Below, piece after piece: positions 8,462 to 15,213 of a stretch of 64,000 nt of DNA. The position numbers were made by a program, and so were the translations under genes. Origin of the DNA: Sphingomonas sp. ATCC 31555 (GTDB lineage: Bacteria; Pseudomonadota; Alphaproteobacteria; Sphingomonadales; Sphingomonadaceae); the NCBI RefSeq assembly GCF_000282895.1, contig NZ_ALBQ01000011.1, forward strand, positions 343,114 to 407,113, in the 5' to 3' direction. Under the pieces are notes generated by a model. It saw only the letters and a program-made list of their open reading frames with translations, was not told where the DNA came from and ran no database searches. The first letter of the stretch is position 1. Every line of letters begins with the position of its first letter.

Positions 8462-8866
8462 CTACGCGTACCGCGCCGCGGTTTCGCGAATTAGGGCGAT
8501 CATGTTGGGGATGCCCTGGGTTCGGTTTGAGCTCAGCTGATTTTTGAGGTCGAATGGAGCGAGCGCGGCTTCAATGTCGGTCGCCTGTATCTCGGCCGGG
8601 GTGTGGTCCTGCACCGTCAGCAGCACCAGCGCAATGATGCCCTTGGTGATCGCCGCGTTGGAGTCCGCCAGGAAGTGGAGCCGGCCATCCTCTAGCCGGG
8701 TGGGATAGACCCATACTGAGGCCGAACAGCCCCGCACCAGCGTCGCGTCGGTCTTAAGGGGTACGGGCATGTCCTCGAGCCCTTTGCCGAGCTCGATCAG
8801 CAAGCGATAGCGATCGTCGGCGTCTAAAAACCCGTATTCTTCTTGGAGATCGGCGAGGCTGGTCAT
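8462..8866 (-). CDS. sufE: Cysteine desulfuration protein SufE
   Basis: SufE accepts persulfide sulfur from a cysteine desulfurase and passes it to the SufBCD scaffold. The acceptor cysteine is visible in 'VRGCSASVWV', and the family pattern 'LLIELGKGLEDMP' lies before it. The protein has about 134 residues, as expected. I prefer the ATG at 8866 ('MTSLADLQ') over the GTG six bases earlier. It lies at the end of the psp run on the same strand, with a 45-base gap, so read-through transcription is possible. Confidence 0.9.
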   Translation of the reverse strand: MTSLADLQEEYGFLDADDRYRLLIELGKGLEDMPVPLKTDATLVRGCSASVWVYPTRLEDGRLHFLADSNAAITKGIIALVLLTVQDHTPAEIQATDIEAALAPFDLKNQLSSNRTQGIPNMIALIRETAARYA

Positions 8867-8911
8867 GGCCACTGCGCTAGCGGGCTCGCGCGGGATTCGC
8901 CAGCCTCGCCG

Positions 8912-9019
8912 CTATTTCGCGGGCGTCGCGCCGAAGCGCAGGCCGAGCCGGGGACGGGGCGTCCGCTCCGGGGTCGGAGTGGGGCGGGGCTCGGCCATCG
9001 GTTGGGTGGTAGCGCTCAC
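8912..9019 (-). CDS. Possible 35-residue Pro/Arg-rich protein
   Basis: A GTG at 9019 overlaps the stop of the preceding small psp-operon gene (GTGA), the usual sign of translational coupling. The peptide 'MSATTQPMAEPRPTPTPERT' and its Pro/Arg-rich continuation has no recognisable domain or membrane helix. Only the coupling and the compact operon layout support it. It could equally be a chance ORF in GC-rich DNA. Confidence 0.35.
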   Translation of the reverse strand: MSATTQPMAEPRPTPTPERTPRPRLGLRFGATPAK

Positions 9020-9264
9020 AGGTCCACCCCCGCGGCTATCGCTTCGAGCTTGCGGATGCGTTCCTTCAGATCCGCCAGTTCGATGCGCGAGGCGGCGTTG
9101 GGTATCGCCGTCGCCGCGACTTCCGGCCGGTGCAACTCGGCCAGTTCGCGATGCTTCAGCGCCAGCCAACTGCGCCAGCCCGACAGCGCCGCGCCGGTAA
9201 GCATCCCAAGGCCAGCCAGGCCGGACAAGGCGAGCGTGATATAGAGTTGAGGGTCGCTGGTCAT
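9016..9264 (-). CDS. Small membrane protein with PspB-like tail
   Basis: An 82-residue protein starting 'MTSDPQLYITLALSGLAGLG', one hydrophobic helix followed by a basic/acidic helix. The C-terminal 'LADLKERIRKLEAIAAGVDL' matches the heptad segment that ends PspB and neighbouring genes. It is the last clear member of the tandem set. The ATG at 9264 is preferred over an upstream one at 9285 because the hydrophobic helix begins right after it. The function is unknown; location implies envelope stress. Confidence 0.65.
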   Translation of the reverse strand: MTSDPQLYITLALSGLAGLGMLTGAALSGWRSWLALKHRELAELHRPEVAATAIPNAASRIELADLKERIRKLEAIAAGVDL

Positions 9265-9288
9265 GGTTCCTGCTCCCGAAAACATGGC

Positions 9289-9564
9289 TTAGATCCGGTT
9301 CTTGTCGCGCAGCTTCTCGATCTCGTGGTCGAGCCGCAGGCTGTTTTCATTGTCGGTGATGACGCGCTCGAGCACCTGGACGCGCTCCTTGAGGGCGCGG
9401 ATCTCGTCGCGTAGGCGGTCGGCCTCGAACTTCTCGGCCGGGTCTCGGCTCGCAAGCCCTTCAAGCCTGCCATCCCGGCCCTTGACCATGCCGTAGCGCG
9501 CCTGGAGAACCTTGCCGATCGTGATCACGACGATGATGGCCACGACCATTTCGAACGGGTTCAT
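9289..9564 (-). CDS. Small membrane protein with PspB/PspC-like tail
   Basis: A 91-residue protein with one N-terminal helix ('MVVAIIVVITIGKVLQ') and a charged, coiled-coil-forming C-terminal half. The tail 'LKERVQVLERVITD' then 'LDHEIEKLRDKN' is the clearest copy of the module shared by this operon. It probably sits in the inner membrane with the coil in the cytoplasm, as PspB does. No experimental function is known to me for this type. Confidence 0.75.
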   Translation of the reverse strand: MNPFEMVVAIIVVITIGKVLQARYGMVKGRDGRLEGLASRDPAEKFEADRLRDEIRALKERVQVLERVITDNENSLRLDHEIEKLRDKNRI

Positions 9565-9599
9565 TGCACCTTACTCCCCTAGTCGGCGCACGTGGCGCC

Positions 9600-9722
9600 T
9601 CAATTCCCTGCTTGCGATGCCTGGGCGGCGCGCAGGGCGCGGCGGCGGGGGCGATCGCGGCTTTCAGCGAGGGCAATAGCTCCCCCGCACAGTGCGGCAA
9701 GCACTGCGAGCATGACAATCAT
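9600..9722 (-). CDS. 40-residue single-helix membrane peptide
   Basis: The peptide 'MIVMLAVLAALCGGAIALAE' continues with a strongly basic tail and ends in 'AAQASQAGN'. It has one membrane helix and a positive-inside C-terminus. An AAGGAA ribosome site lies seven bases upstream of the ATG at 9722, and it sits neatly between two operon members. Unlike its neighbours it lacks the coiled-coil tail. A longer frame extends upstream but overlaps the next gene and has no homology. Confidence 0.6.
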   Translation of the reverse strand: MIVMLAVLAALCGGAIALAESRDRPRRRALRAAQASQAGN

Positions 9723-9760
9723 CGAAATTTCCTTGCTTAGAAGAAGGTGGGAACGTTTCT

Positions 9761-10027
9761 TCAGTTCAGCGGCGCGTCGCGCAGCTTCTCGATCTCTTCG
9801 GCGAGGCCCATGCCACGGTCGGTGAGGATCCGCTCGAGCACCTGGACCCGCTGTTCCAGCCGCGCCGTCTGGGCGGCGTATTGGGCAGCCTTTTCCGCGG
9901 TCATCTGGGCTTCGATTTCCATGCGGCGCTCCCACAGCTTGAACAGCGGGCGGAAGAAGACACCGCCGATGATCGCTACCAGGCCGCAGCTGATGCCGAG
10001 AATGGGGATCAGGATCGGGGAAAGCAT
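9761..10027 (-). CDS. Small membrane protein with PspB/PspC-like tail
   Basis: An 88-residue protein starting with a long hydrophobic helix ('ILIPILGISCGLVAIIGGVF'), then a helical 'RRMEIEAQMTAEKAAQYAAQ' segment. The tail 'LEQRVQVLERILTD' followed by 'LAEEIEKLRD' is almost the same as that of the 91-residue paralogue two genes downstream. It is the third PspB-like gene after pspC. Probable inner-membrane envelope-stress component; the specific role is unknown. Confidence 0.75.
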   Translation of the reverse strand: MLSPILIPILGISCGLVAIIGGVFFRPLFKLWERRMEIEAQMTAEKAAQYAAQTARLEQRVQVLERILTDRGMGLAEEIEKLRDAPLN

Positions 10028-10041
10028 GGTTTGCGTTCCTT

Positions 10042-10371
10042 TCAGTTCGAGCGGGTGCGGAGCGCTTCGATCTCGCGATCGAGCAGGTGCGCGCCGCCGG
10101 TCACGATGCGTTCGACATTGGCCAGCCGATCCTTGACCGAGCCGAGCTCGGCGCGCAGCTGGGCGTTTTCCTGGCTGAGCAGCTTGATCCGCTCGATCGC
10201 CTCGTCATCTCGCTTGGGATAGACGGCTTTGCCCCAGCTATTTTCCAGCGGGTAGCCGTTCTTGATCCGCAGCCAAGTGGTGAACAGCCAGCCTATCGTG
10301 CCCAGAAAACCCAGGCCAATTCCCGCCAGGATGATCCAAGGAAGGAAGGGGGCGAGTTGCAGTTCGATCAT
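10042..10371 (-). CDS. Small membrane protein with PspB/PspC-like tail
   Basis: A 109-residue protein with an N-terminal helix ('FLPWIILAGIGLGFLGTIGW') and a linker 'LRIKNGYPLENSWGKAVYPK'. The linker resembles that of the 97-residue gene upstream ('IRAKHGYSI'), so the two are probably duplicates. The coiled-coil C-terminus carries 'VKDRLANVERIVTG' and 'LDREIEALRTR'. It lies 17 bases after its upstream neighbour in the operon. Confidence 0.75.
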   Translation of the reverse strand: MIELQLAPFLPWIILAGIGLGFLGTIGWLFTTWLRIKNGYPLENSWGKAVYPKRDDEAIERIKLLSQENAQLRAELGSVKDRLANVERIVTGGAHLLDREIEALRTRSN

Positions 10372-10388
10372 GGTGTGTCTCCCTGAAC

Positions 10389-10682
10389 TCAGCGCAGCGC
10401 GTCGATAGCGCGGGCGGTGCGCTCGGCGGGTTCGGTGGCGATCCGCTCGAGCACGGCGATCCGGTCTTCCAGCCGGCTGATCTGGCCCGCGAGCCGTTCG
10501 TTCTCGGCTACCAGCAGGGCGATCTTGCGGGCGGCATCCGGATCGGCCTTGTCGATGTTCGCCCCGAAATCGTCGCTGATCGAATAGCCGTGCTTGGCAC
10601 GGATCCAGTTGTTCACGACCCAGCCAATGGTCGAGATCGCGACGATGGCGATCACGAAGCCGGGGCCACTCAACCAGTTCAT
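10389..10682 (-). CDS. Small membrane protein with PspB/PspC-like tail
   Basis: A 97-residue protein. The N-terminal helix 'FVIAIVAISTIGWVVNNWIR' is followed by 'AKHGYSISDDFG', an acidic stretch, and a heptad region 'VAENERLAGQISRLEDRIAV' that leads into 'LERIATEP' and 'ARAIDALR'. This is the first extra gene after pspC and shares its linker with the 109-residue gene. The sequence suggests one membrane helix and a cytoplasmic coil. Function is inferred only from context. Confidence 0.75.
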   Translation of the reverse strand: MNWLSGPGFVIAIVAISTIGWVVNNWIRAKHGYSISDDFGANIDKADPDAARKIALLVAENERLAGQISRLEDRIAVLERIATEPAERTARAIDALR

Positions 10683-10712
10683 TGTCTGCCTCCCAGTTGA
10701 CTGCCGGCGCGG

Positions 10713-11084
10713 TTAGCGCAGGCTGTCTATTTCGTCAGCGAGCCGGGTGTTGCGGCTCGTGTAGAACATCTCGATGTCAGCCAGCCGACGATCGATGTCG
10801 CGAAACTTCGAGCGGACCTCCGCAGTCGAGCGCTTCGGGCTCGACCGCACGCCCTGCCAGAAGCGTTCGTCTTCCGGCGTGTCGTAGAGGCCTACGGGCT
10901 TGGGGTTCGCGATCCAGGCGATCACGAAGTAGCCGAGGGCGACCCAGCCGGTGGCGATGGTGAGCAGCACGGTGGCCACCCGGATCCAGGTGACATCGAT
11001 CCCGGTATAATCGGCCAAGCCAGCGCAGACGCCCATGAACTTGCGGTTTTGTCTGTCGAGGTAGAATTTCGTACGAGCGGACAT
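10713..11084 (-). CDS. pspC: Phage shock protein C
   Basis: A 123-residue PspC. The core 'KFMGVCAGLADYTGIDVTWI' is the family signature, followed by a membrane helix 'VATVLLTIATGWVALGYFVI'. The C-terminus 'FRDIDRRLADIEMFYTSRNT' then 'RLADEIDSLR' corresponds to the end of enterobacterial PspC. PspC is an inner-membrane sensor that with PspB relieves PspA inhibition of PspF. The start lies one base after the pspB stop, and the C-terminal module recurs in the small genes downstream. Confidence 0.92.
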   Translation of the reverse strand: MSARTKFYLDRQNRKFMGVCAGLADYTGIDVTWIRVATVLLTIATGWVALGYFVIAWIANPKPVGLYDTPEDERFWQGVRSSPKRSTAEVRSKFRDIDRRLADIEMFYTSRNTRLADEIDSLR

Positions 11085-11085
11085 C

Positions 11086-11358
11086 TCAGTTCCTCCGTGA
11101 AGGATCGTAAGGAGCCTGTTCGGGGCGTTGCGCCGAGAGCGGGCGATAGTCGGGATTGTCGGCGGCGATGATCCGTTCGACCGTGTTTAGCCGGTCTTCC
11201 AGCATACGCGCCGTACGATACAGGTCATCGAGCAGGTTCTCATCTTCCCGGGTTATCGTCCCGGCCTGCTTCCACTTGGTGACATAGTGGAAGACCAGCC
11301 AGGGCAGTCCGATAAAGAGGATGGCGCAGACGAGGACCGGAATGAGAACCTCTTCCAC
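11086..11358 (-). CDS. pspB: Phage shock protein B
   Basis: A 90-residue PspB with an N-terminal membrane helix ('VLIPVLVCAILFIGLPWLVF') and a cytoplasmic helix containing 'LLDDLYRTARMLEDRLNTVE' and 'RIIAADNPDYRPL'. The last motif corresponds to the 'LESILDAEHPNWR' ending of enterobacterial PspB. It works with PspC at the inner membrane as a sensor of envelope damage. The gene begins three bases after the pspA stop. Confidence 0.9.
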   Translation of the reverse strand: MEEVLIPVLVCAILFIGLPWLVFHYVTKWKQAGTITREDENLLDDLYRTARMLEDRLNTVERIIAADNPDYRPLSAQRPEQAPYDPSRRN

Positions 11359-11361
11359 CGA

Positions 11362-12030
11362 TTATACTCCCTTACTCAGCCGCGCCTTGAGCGCTTCGAG
11401 TTCGGCGTCGACCTTCTCCGACGAACGGAGCTCGGCGATTTCCTCTTCAAGCGTCTTCGGGTTGCCGCCCAGACCCATCGCATCGGCACGACCTTCGGCC
11501 AGGTCGACGCGGCGTTCCAGGATGTCGAACCGCGAAAAGGCGTCCTGCATCTTCGCGCCGTTCGTCATTTCGCGCAACTTGGCGCGATTGTTGGCGCTTT
11601 CCAGTCGAGCGACGATCGAGTTCTGGCGCACCCGCGCCTCGCGTAGCTTGTTCTGCAGCTTGTTGATGTCCTCTTCCGAAGCGCGCAGCGCGTCGTCGAG
11701 CACAGCGATTTCCTGCTGCAGCTGGTCGCACATGTCAGCGGCCTTCTGTTTTTCAACCAGAGCGGCCTTGGCGAGATCCTCGCGATCTTTGGAAAGCGCC
11801 AGTTCGGCCTTTTCGGTCCAGCTTTCCTGAAGCTTTTCCAACTTGGCGATGTGGCGACGCATTTCCTTCTGGTCCGCAATGGTGCGGGCGGCACTGGCGC
11901 GAACCTCTACCAGCGTTTCTTCCATCTCGAGGATGATCATGCGGACCATCTTCGCCGGATCCTCGGCCTTGTCGAGCAGGTCGGTAACGTTGGCGGCGAT
12001 GATGTCGCGGGTTCGCGAAAAGATACCCAT
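11362..12030 (-). CDS. pspA: Phage shock protein A
   Basis: A 222-residue PspA/IM30 (ESCRT-III-like) protein. It begins with the amphipathic helix 'MGIFSRTRDIIAANVTDLLD', which binds stressed membranes, and continues as long coiled coils ('AEDPAKMVRMIILEMEETLV'). Free PspA inhibits the activator PspF, and assembled PspA stabilises damaged inner membrane. It is the first full-size gene of the operon, with its regulator divergent. Length and composition are normal. Confidence 0.95.
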   Translation of the reverse strand: MGIFSRTRDIIAANVTDLLDKAEDPAKMVRMIILEMEETLVEVRASAARTIADQKEMRRHIAKLEKLQESWTEKAELALSKDREDLAKAALVEKQKAADMCDQLQQEIAVLDDALRASEEDINKLQNKLREARVRQNSIVARLESANNRAKLREMTNGAKMQDAFSRFDILERRVDLAEGRADAMGLGGNPKTLEEEIAELRSSEKVDAELEALKARLSKGV

Positions 12031-12059
12031 GATGTGCGCTCCTTCGTGTTTTTGTGGGT

Positions 12060-12122
12060 GCCGCCGGAAGGGATGGGGGCCCTTCCGGCGGCCCCGGCAT
12101 CCCGAGGGATGGGATGCCGGGG
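12060..12122. repeat. GC-rich stem-loop between the leader ORF and pspA
   Basis: GCCGCCGGAAGG at 12060-12071 faces CCTTCCGGCGGC at 12082-12093, giving a perfect 12-base stem with a 10-base loop. A second stem, CCCCGGCATCCC against GGGATGCCGGGG, lies at 12093-12122. Both fall within the psp transcript upstream of pspA. They could attenuate or process the message between the leader peptide and pspA. No T-run follows on the minus strand, so a strong terminator is unlikely. Confidence 0.65.
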
Positions 12123-12139
12123 AGACCTCGTGTGCCGCC

Positions 12140-12247
12140 TCAGGCGATCGCCGGGGCCACCGCGCCTGCCATCAGAACGGCGCTGGCAAGGAAGGCGAGG
12201 GAAACCGCCAGGAAGGCGTTGCGGAGGGTGTTGATCTGGTTGGTCAT
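12140..12247 (-). CDS. 35-residue hydrophobic leader peptide of the psp operon
   Basis: The ORF 'MTNQINTLRNAFLAVSLAFL' continues 'ASAVLMAGAVAPAIA' and stops 109 bases before pspA. It could be one membrane helix or a cleavable signal-like peptide. The ATG at 12247 follows AGGAA at good spacing and lies about 54 bases downstream of the predicted sigma-54 transcription start, so it should be the first ORF on the transcript. It is too short to recognise by homology. A GC-rich palindrome follows it (12060-12120). Confidence 0.6.
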   Translation of the reverse strand: MTNQINTLRNAFLAVSLAFLASAVLMAGAVAPAIA

Positions 12248-12311
12248 GATCGGTGTTCCTGAACCTTGGTAGGTTGAAGTTGCTGCCCGTCATCGGGCTT
12301 GCTTCCATCAA

Positions 12312-12327
12312 TGCAGGAGGCGTGCCA
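12312..12327 (-). promoter_or_regulatory. Sigma-54 promoter of the psp operon
   Basis: On the minus strand the sequence is TGGCACG-N4-CTGCA, against the sigma-54 consensus TGGCACG-N4-TTGCA. Only one base differs, and the GG and GC dinucleotides have the exact required spacing. The predicted start is near 12301, leaving a leader of about 54 bases before the first ORF. It fits a psp operon beside a PspF-type activator. Confidence 0.85.
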
Positions 12328-12379
12328 ACTTCTGAAAAACGCGAAAATGCGCCATTTTCCTACCGATACAATATGCCGG

Positions 12380-12400
12380 TTGGCAAAAACCCCTTGCCAA
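12380..12400. promoter_or_regulatory. Inverted repeat TTGGCAA-N7-TTGCCAA, candidate PspF site
   Basis: Two perfect 7-base arms are separated by seven bases. The repeat lies at about -79 to -99 relative to the predicted psp start, the usual distance for an enhancer-binding protein, and 30 bases upstream of the pspF start codon. The same position could let PspF limit its own expression, as known in enterobacteria. A TACAAT at 12367-12372 could be the -10 element of pspF. Confidence 0.6.
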
Positions 12401-12429
12401 AAGTTGGGAAAATTCACCAATGATAGGGC

Positions 12430-13470
12430 ATGGACCGCACGACCCAAGTTATCGGAGAATCTTCCGCGTTTTTGGATGCGCTGGAACGCGCAAGCCGCGC
12501 GGCGCAGCTTGACCGCCCTGTGCTGGTGATCGGCGAGCGCGGGACCGGCAAGGAACTCGTCGCAGAACGTCTCCACCGCCTCAGCCCGCGCTGGGATCAG
12601 CCGCTAGTAACAATGAACTGCGCAGCGCTCCCCGAAACGCTGATCGAAGCCGAACTGTTCGGCCATGAGGCCGGTGCGTTCACCGGCGCTACGAAGGCAC
12701 GGACCGGGCGGTTCGAAGAAGCCGACGGCGGCACGCTGTTCCTCGACGAACTCGGCACTCTTTCCATGGGGGCGCAAGAGCGACTCCTGCGCGCAGTGGA
12801 ATATGGCGAGGTGACACGGATCGGATCCTCGCGCCCGATCCGCGTCGACGTGCGGATCGTTGGCGCTACCAATGAGAACCTGCCGCACCGGGTGGAAAAG
12901 GGGACTTTCCGCGCCGATCTTCTCGATCGCCTCAGTTTCGAGGTCGTCACTCTGCCGCCGCTGCGGCATCGTGGCGGCGATGTGGAGGTGCTCGCTGAAT
13001 TCTACGGGCGGCGCATGGCTTCCGAGCTGGGGTGGCAGGATTGGCCCGGATGGGGACCGAACGCGCTCGATGCGCTGCTTTCCTATGACTGGCCAGGCAA
13101 TGTCCGGGAACTGCGCAATGTCGTAGAGCGCGCAGTGTATCGCTGGGAGCAGGGTGGGCCGATCGATCGGATCGAAATCGACCCATTCGCCTCGCCCTAT
13201 CGGCCGCGGCCCATGGCGTCGTCGATGAGCCCGGTGGAAAAACCGGCCGAGGCGGCAGTGCCTGCCGCACCTGCACCGACAATGTCGGAGCCGGCGGAGT
13301 TGAGCGGCGATTTCAAGACGCGCGTGGCGCGGTTTGAGAAGCAGTTATTGTCCCAAGCGCTGGCCGAGCATCGCTTCAACCAGCGCGCGACAGCCGAGGC
13401 GCTGGGGCTTACCTATGATCAGCTGCGGCACGCACTGCGACGGCACGATTTGCTGGGCGCCGGAGGATAG
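12430..13470 (+). CDS. pspF: Sigma-54 activator PspF
   Basis: A 346-residue AAA+ activator without an N-terminal sensory domain, which is diagnostic of PspF, the regulator held off by PspA. Walker A is 'GERGTGKE' (35-42). The sigma-54 contact loop is 'GAFTGA' (82-87). Walker B lies in 'GGTLFLDELG'. A Pro/Ala-rich linker (about 250-290) leads to a Fis-type helix-turn-helix ('QALAEHRFNQRATAEALGLT'). It is divergent from the psp operon, with the promoter and inverted repeat between them. Confidence 0.93.
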   Translation: MDRTTQVIGESSAFLDALERASRAAQLDRPVLVIGERGTGKELVAERLHRLSPRWDQPLVTMNCAALPETLIEAELFGHEAGAFTGATKARTGRFEEADGGTLFLDELGTLSMGAQERLLRAVEYGEVTRIGSSRPIRVDVRIVGATNENLPHRVEKGTFRADLLDRLSFEVVTLPPLRHRGGDVEVLAEFYGRRMASELGWQDWPGWGPNALDALLSYDWPGNVRELRNVVERAVYRWEQGGPIDRIEIDPFASPYRPRPMASSMSPVEKPAEAAVPAAPAPTMSEPAELSGDFKTRVARFEKQLLSQALAEHRFNQRATAEALGLTYDQLRHALRRHDLLGAGG

Positions 13471-13473
13471 GTT

Positions 13474-13490
13474 TTGCGAAACGTTCGCAA
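13474..13490. promoter_or_regulatory. Palindrome TTGCGAA-ACG-TTCGCAA
   Basis: Perfect 7-base arms with a 3-base centre lie four bases after the pspF stop. No T-run follows, so an operator is as likely as a terminator. The rest of 13491-13677 holds a frame continuous with the next gene but without homology. Confidence 0.4.
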
Positions 13491-13677
13491 CTAGATGTGC
13501 GAATGCTTAGCAATAACCGTTGATCGCGGGCAGTACTCTATCTGGAGCGACGCCAGCATGCGCTCGTTCGTCTTTCGCTGGCGCAGCAAACCTGCTATGC
13601 TCTCATCTGGTCGCAAGGCCGTCCAGCACCCGTCCATAGAAGGCGCTTGGCGGATCGTCCCAATCCGGGGGGTGAAG

Positions 13678-14688
13678 ATGCGAGCCCTTTTTCTTTGTTT
13701 ACCAATGCTTGCGCTGCTCCGAGCGCCTGATGTCACCGCCCAGGAACTACCTACATTGGGTGCAGATCGGGCCAAGCTGTCCGTCTCCGGCCTGTCCTCG
13801 GGCGGCTTCATGGCGGTGCAATATGCTGTGGCCTTGTCGAGCGAAGTGATGGGCGTGGGCGTCGTCGCAGGCGGGCTATATAATTGCGGCGCCGCTTTTC
13901 CCATTTCGGTGATCTCTTCCTGCATGCAGCGCGCTTGGACCGCGCCCGCGAGCTGGTCCGCCGTAACCACTTTCTCCCGTGCCGGATCGATCGACCCGGC
14001 TGAGAATATAGCGCGCCAGCGCGTCTATTTGTTCAGCGGCAGCGAGGATGCCGTGGTGGCGCCGGCGGTGGTGCGAACGCTGCTCAATTTCTACGTCATG
14101 GCCGGCGTACCAGGCCAAGCGCTGCGCTATCGCGACGACGTGCCTGCCACTCACGCCTTCGTCTCTGCAAGTGTGGGCGGAAGGTGCGGAAAGACGAGTT
14201 CGAGCTATGTCGTTCGATGTTTCATCGCGGGGAAGCCCTACGACCAGCCGTATGAAATATTGAACCACATCTACGGACTAAAAGTGCGTGCCGCAGTAAG
14301 GCTGTCCGCCGCGCCGATGGCCTTTGACCAGCGGCCCTACGGCAGCGCGCAGGCGCTGATGGCGAATACCGGCTATGTCTTCATTCCCGCATCGTGCCGC
14401 AAGGCGGGAGCGGACTGCGCCGTGCACGTCGTGTTCCATGGCTGCATGCAGAGCGCCGACACGCTTGGCAGCGACATCATCTATCGCAGGCTGGGGTATA
14501 ACCGCTGGGCTGATCGCAATGGCATCATCCTGCTCTATCCCCAAGTGAACCGGACGCTGCCGTTGCCAAATCCCTATGGCTGCTGGGACTGGTGGGGCTA
14601 TAGCCAATGGTTCGGTTTCCAGCTGCGGCACGCGCCGCAGATCGACACGGTACGCCGGATGGTAACTCGGCTGCAGCAAGCATCCTGA
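13678..14688 (+). CDS. Secreted PHB-depolymerase-like esterase
   Basis: A 336-residue alpha/beta hydrolase with an N-terminal signal peptide ('MRALFLCLPMLALLRAPDVT', cleaved near 'TAQE'). The nucleophile elbow is 'SVSGLSSGGFMAVQ', as in extracellular short-chain polyhydroxybutyrate depolymerases. An acid residue is likely in 'FSGSEDAVVAP', and 'VVFHGCMQSAD' belongs to the same family. Several cysteines suggest periplasmic or extracellular disulfides. The frame opens at 13495, but the signal peptide begins at the ATG at 13678, preceded by GGGGGTGAAG. The natural substrate is uncertain. Confidence 0.78.
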   Translation: MRALFLCLPMLALLRAPDVTAQELPTLGADRAKLSVSGLSSGGFMAVQYAVALSSEVMGVGVVAGGLYNCGAAFPISVISSCMQRAWTAPASWSAVTTFSRAGSIDPAENIARQRVYLFSGSEDAVVAPAVVRTLLNFYVMAGVPGQALRYRDDVPATHAFVSASVGGRCGKTSSSYVVRCFIAGKPYDQPYEILNHIYGLKVRAAVRLSAAPMAFDQRPYGSAQALMANTGYVFIPASCRKAGADCAVHVVFHGCMQSADTLGSDIIYRRLGYNRWADRNGIILLYPQVNRTLPLPNPYGCWDWWGYSQWFGFQLRHAPQIDTVRRMVTRLQQAS

Positions 14689-14691
14689 CAG

Positions 14692-15114
14692 CTATGCGGG
14701 GCCGCTACGAGCGGCGTCGCTGTCCGCCCGCCGGTTGTCGAACGCAGCGCGCGCGGCGTCGATCCGCTCCAGGTTGGCCGCAGCCCAGATCCACACGCCG
14801 CAAAATGCTTCCGCCAGCGTCCCGCCCAGATCGGTGAGCTTGTAATCGACCCGCGGCGGGATAATGGCATGGATGGTGCGGATCACCAGCCCGTCGCGCT
14901 CCATCTGGCGCAGCGTCTGGGTGAGCATCTTCTGGCTGATGCCCGGCACCGCCTTGCCGATCTGGGTGAAGCGCAACTCGCCCTGCTCGATCAGCGTTTC
15001 GAGGATCAGCATCGTCCATTTGTCGGCGACGCGGCCGATCACCTCGGTAACCAGCGCTTCCACGCGCGGGTCCATCTCCGGATAGTTGGCATGGGTGGTT
15101 GCGGCAGCGGGCAT
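14692..15114 (-). CDS. HxlR-family transcriptional regulator
   Basis: A 140-residue winged-helix regulator. 'VADKWTMLILETLIEQGELR' followed by 'FTQIGKAVPGISQKMLTQTL' and 'LRQMERDGLV' is the HxlR core. There is no extra ligand domain. It is divergent from an SDR oxidoreductase 100 bases away, so it most likely controls that gene. The frame extends to 15198, but homology starts near the ATG at 15114. Confidence 0.87.
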   Translation of the reverse strand: MPAAATTHANYPEMDPRVEALVTEVIGRVADKWTMLILETLIEQGELRFTQIGKAVPGISQKMLTQTLRQMERDGLVIRTIHAIIPPRVDYKLTDLGGTLAEAFCGVWIWAAANLERIDAARAAFDNRRADSDAARSGPA

Positions 15115-15213
15115 CGGGTCACTCTCTTTTGGGTGCGTATAAATCTTTCGGGTGCCTTCTTTCGTCGGGAGCCTAGCGGCGTACATCGCCGCCAGCAATC
15201 AGCACTGGAGGCG

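Noticed and set aside
9600..9935. 111-codon form of the 40-residue membrane peptide
   Set aside because: The upstream extension overlaps the 88-residue psp gene in another frame, and the ribosome site lies before the ATG at 9722.
12380..12400. TTGGCAA-N7-TTGCCAA read as a second sigma-54 promoter
   Set aside because: The GG and GC dinucleotides are two bases too far apart for -24/-12 elements; the dyad symmetry fits a regulator site better.
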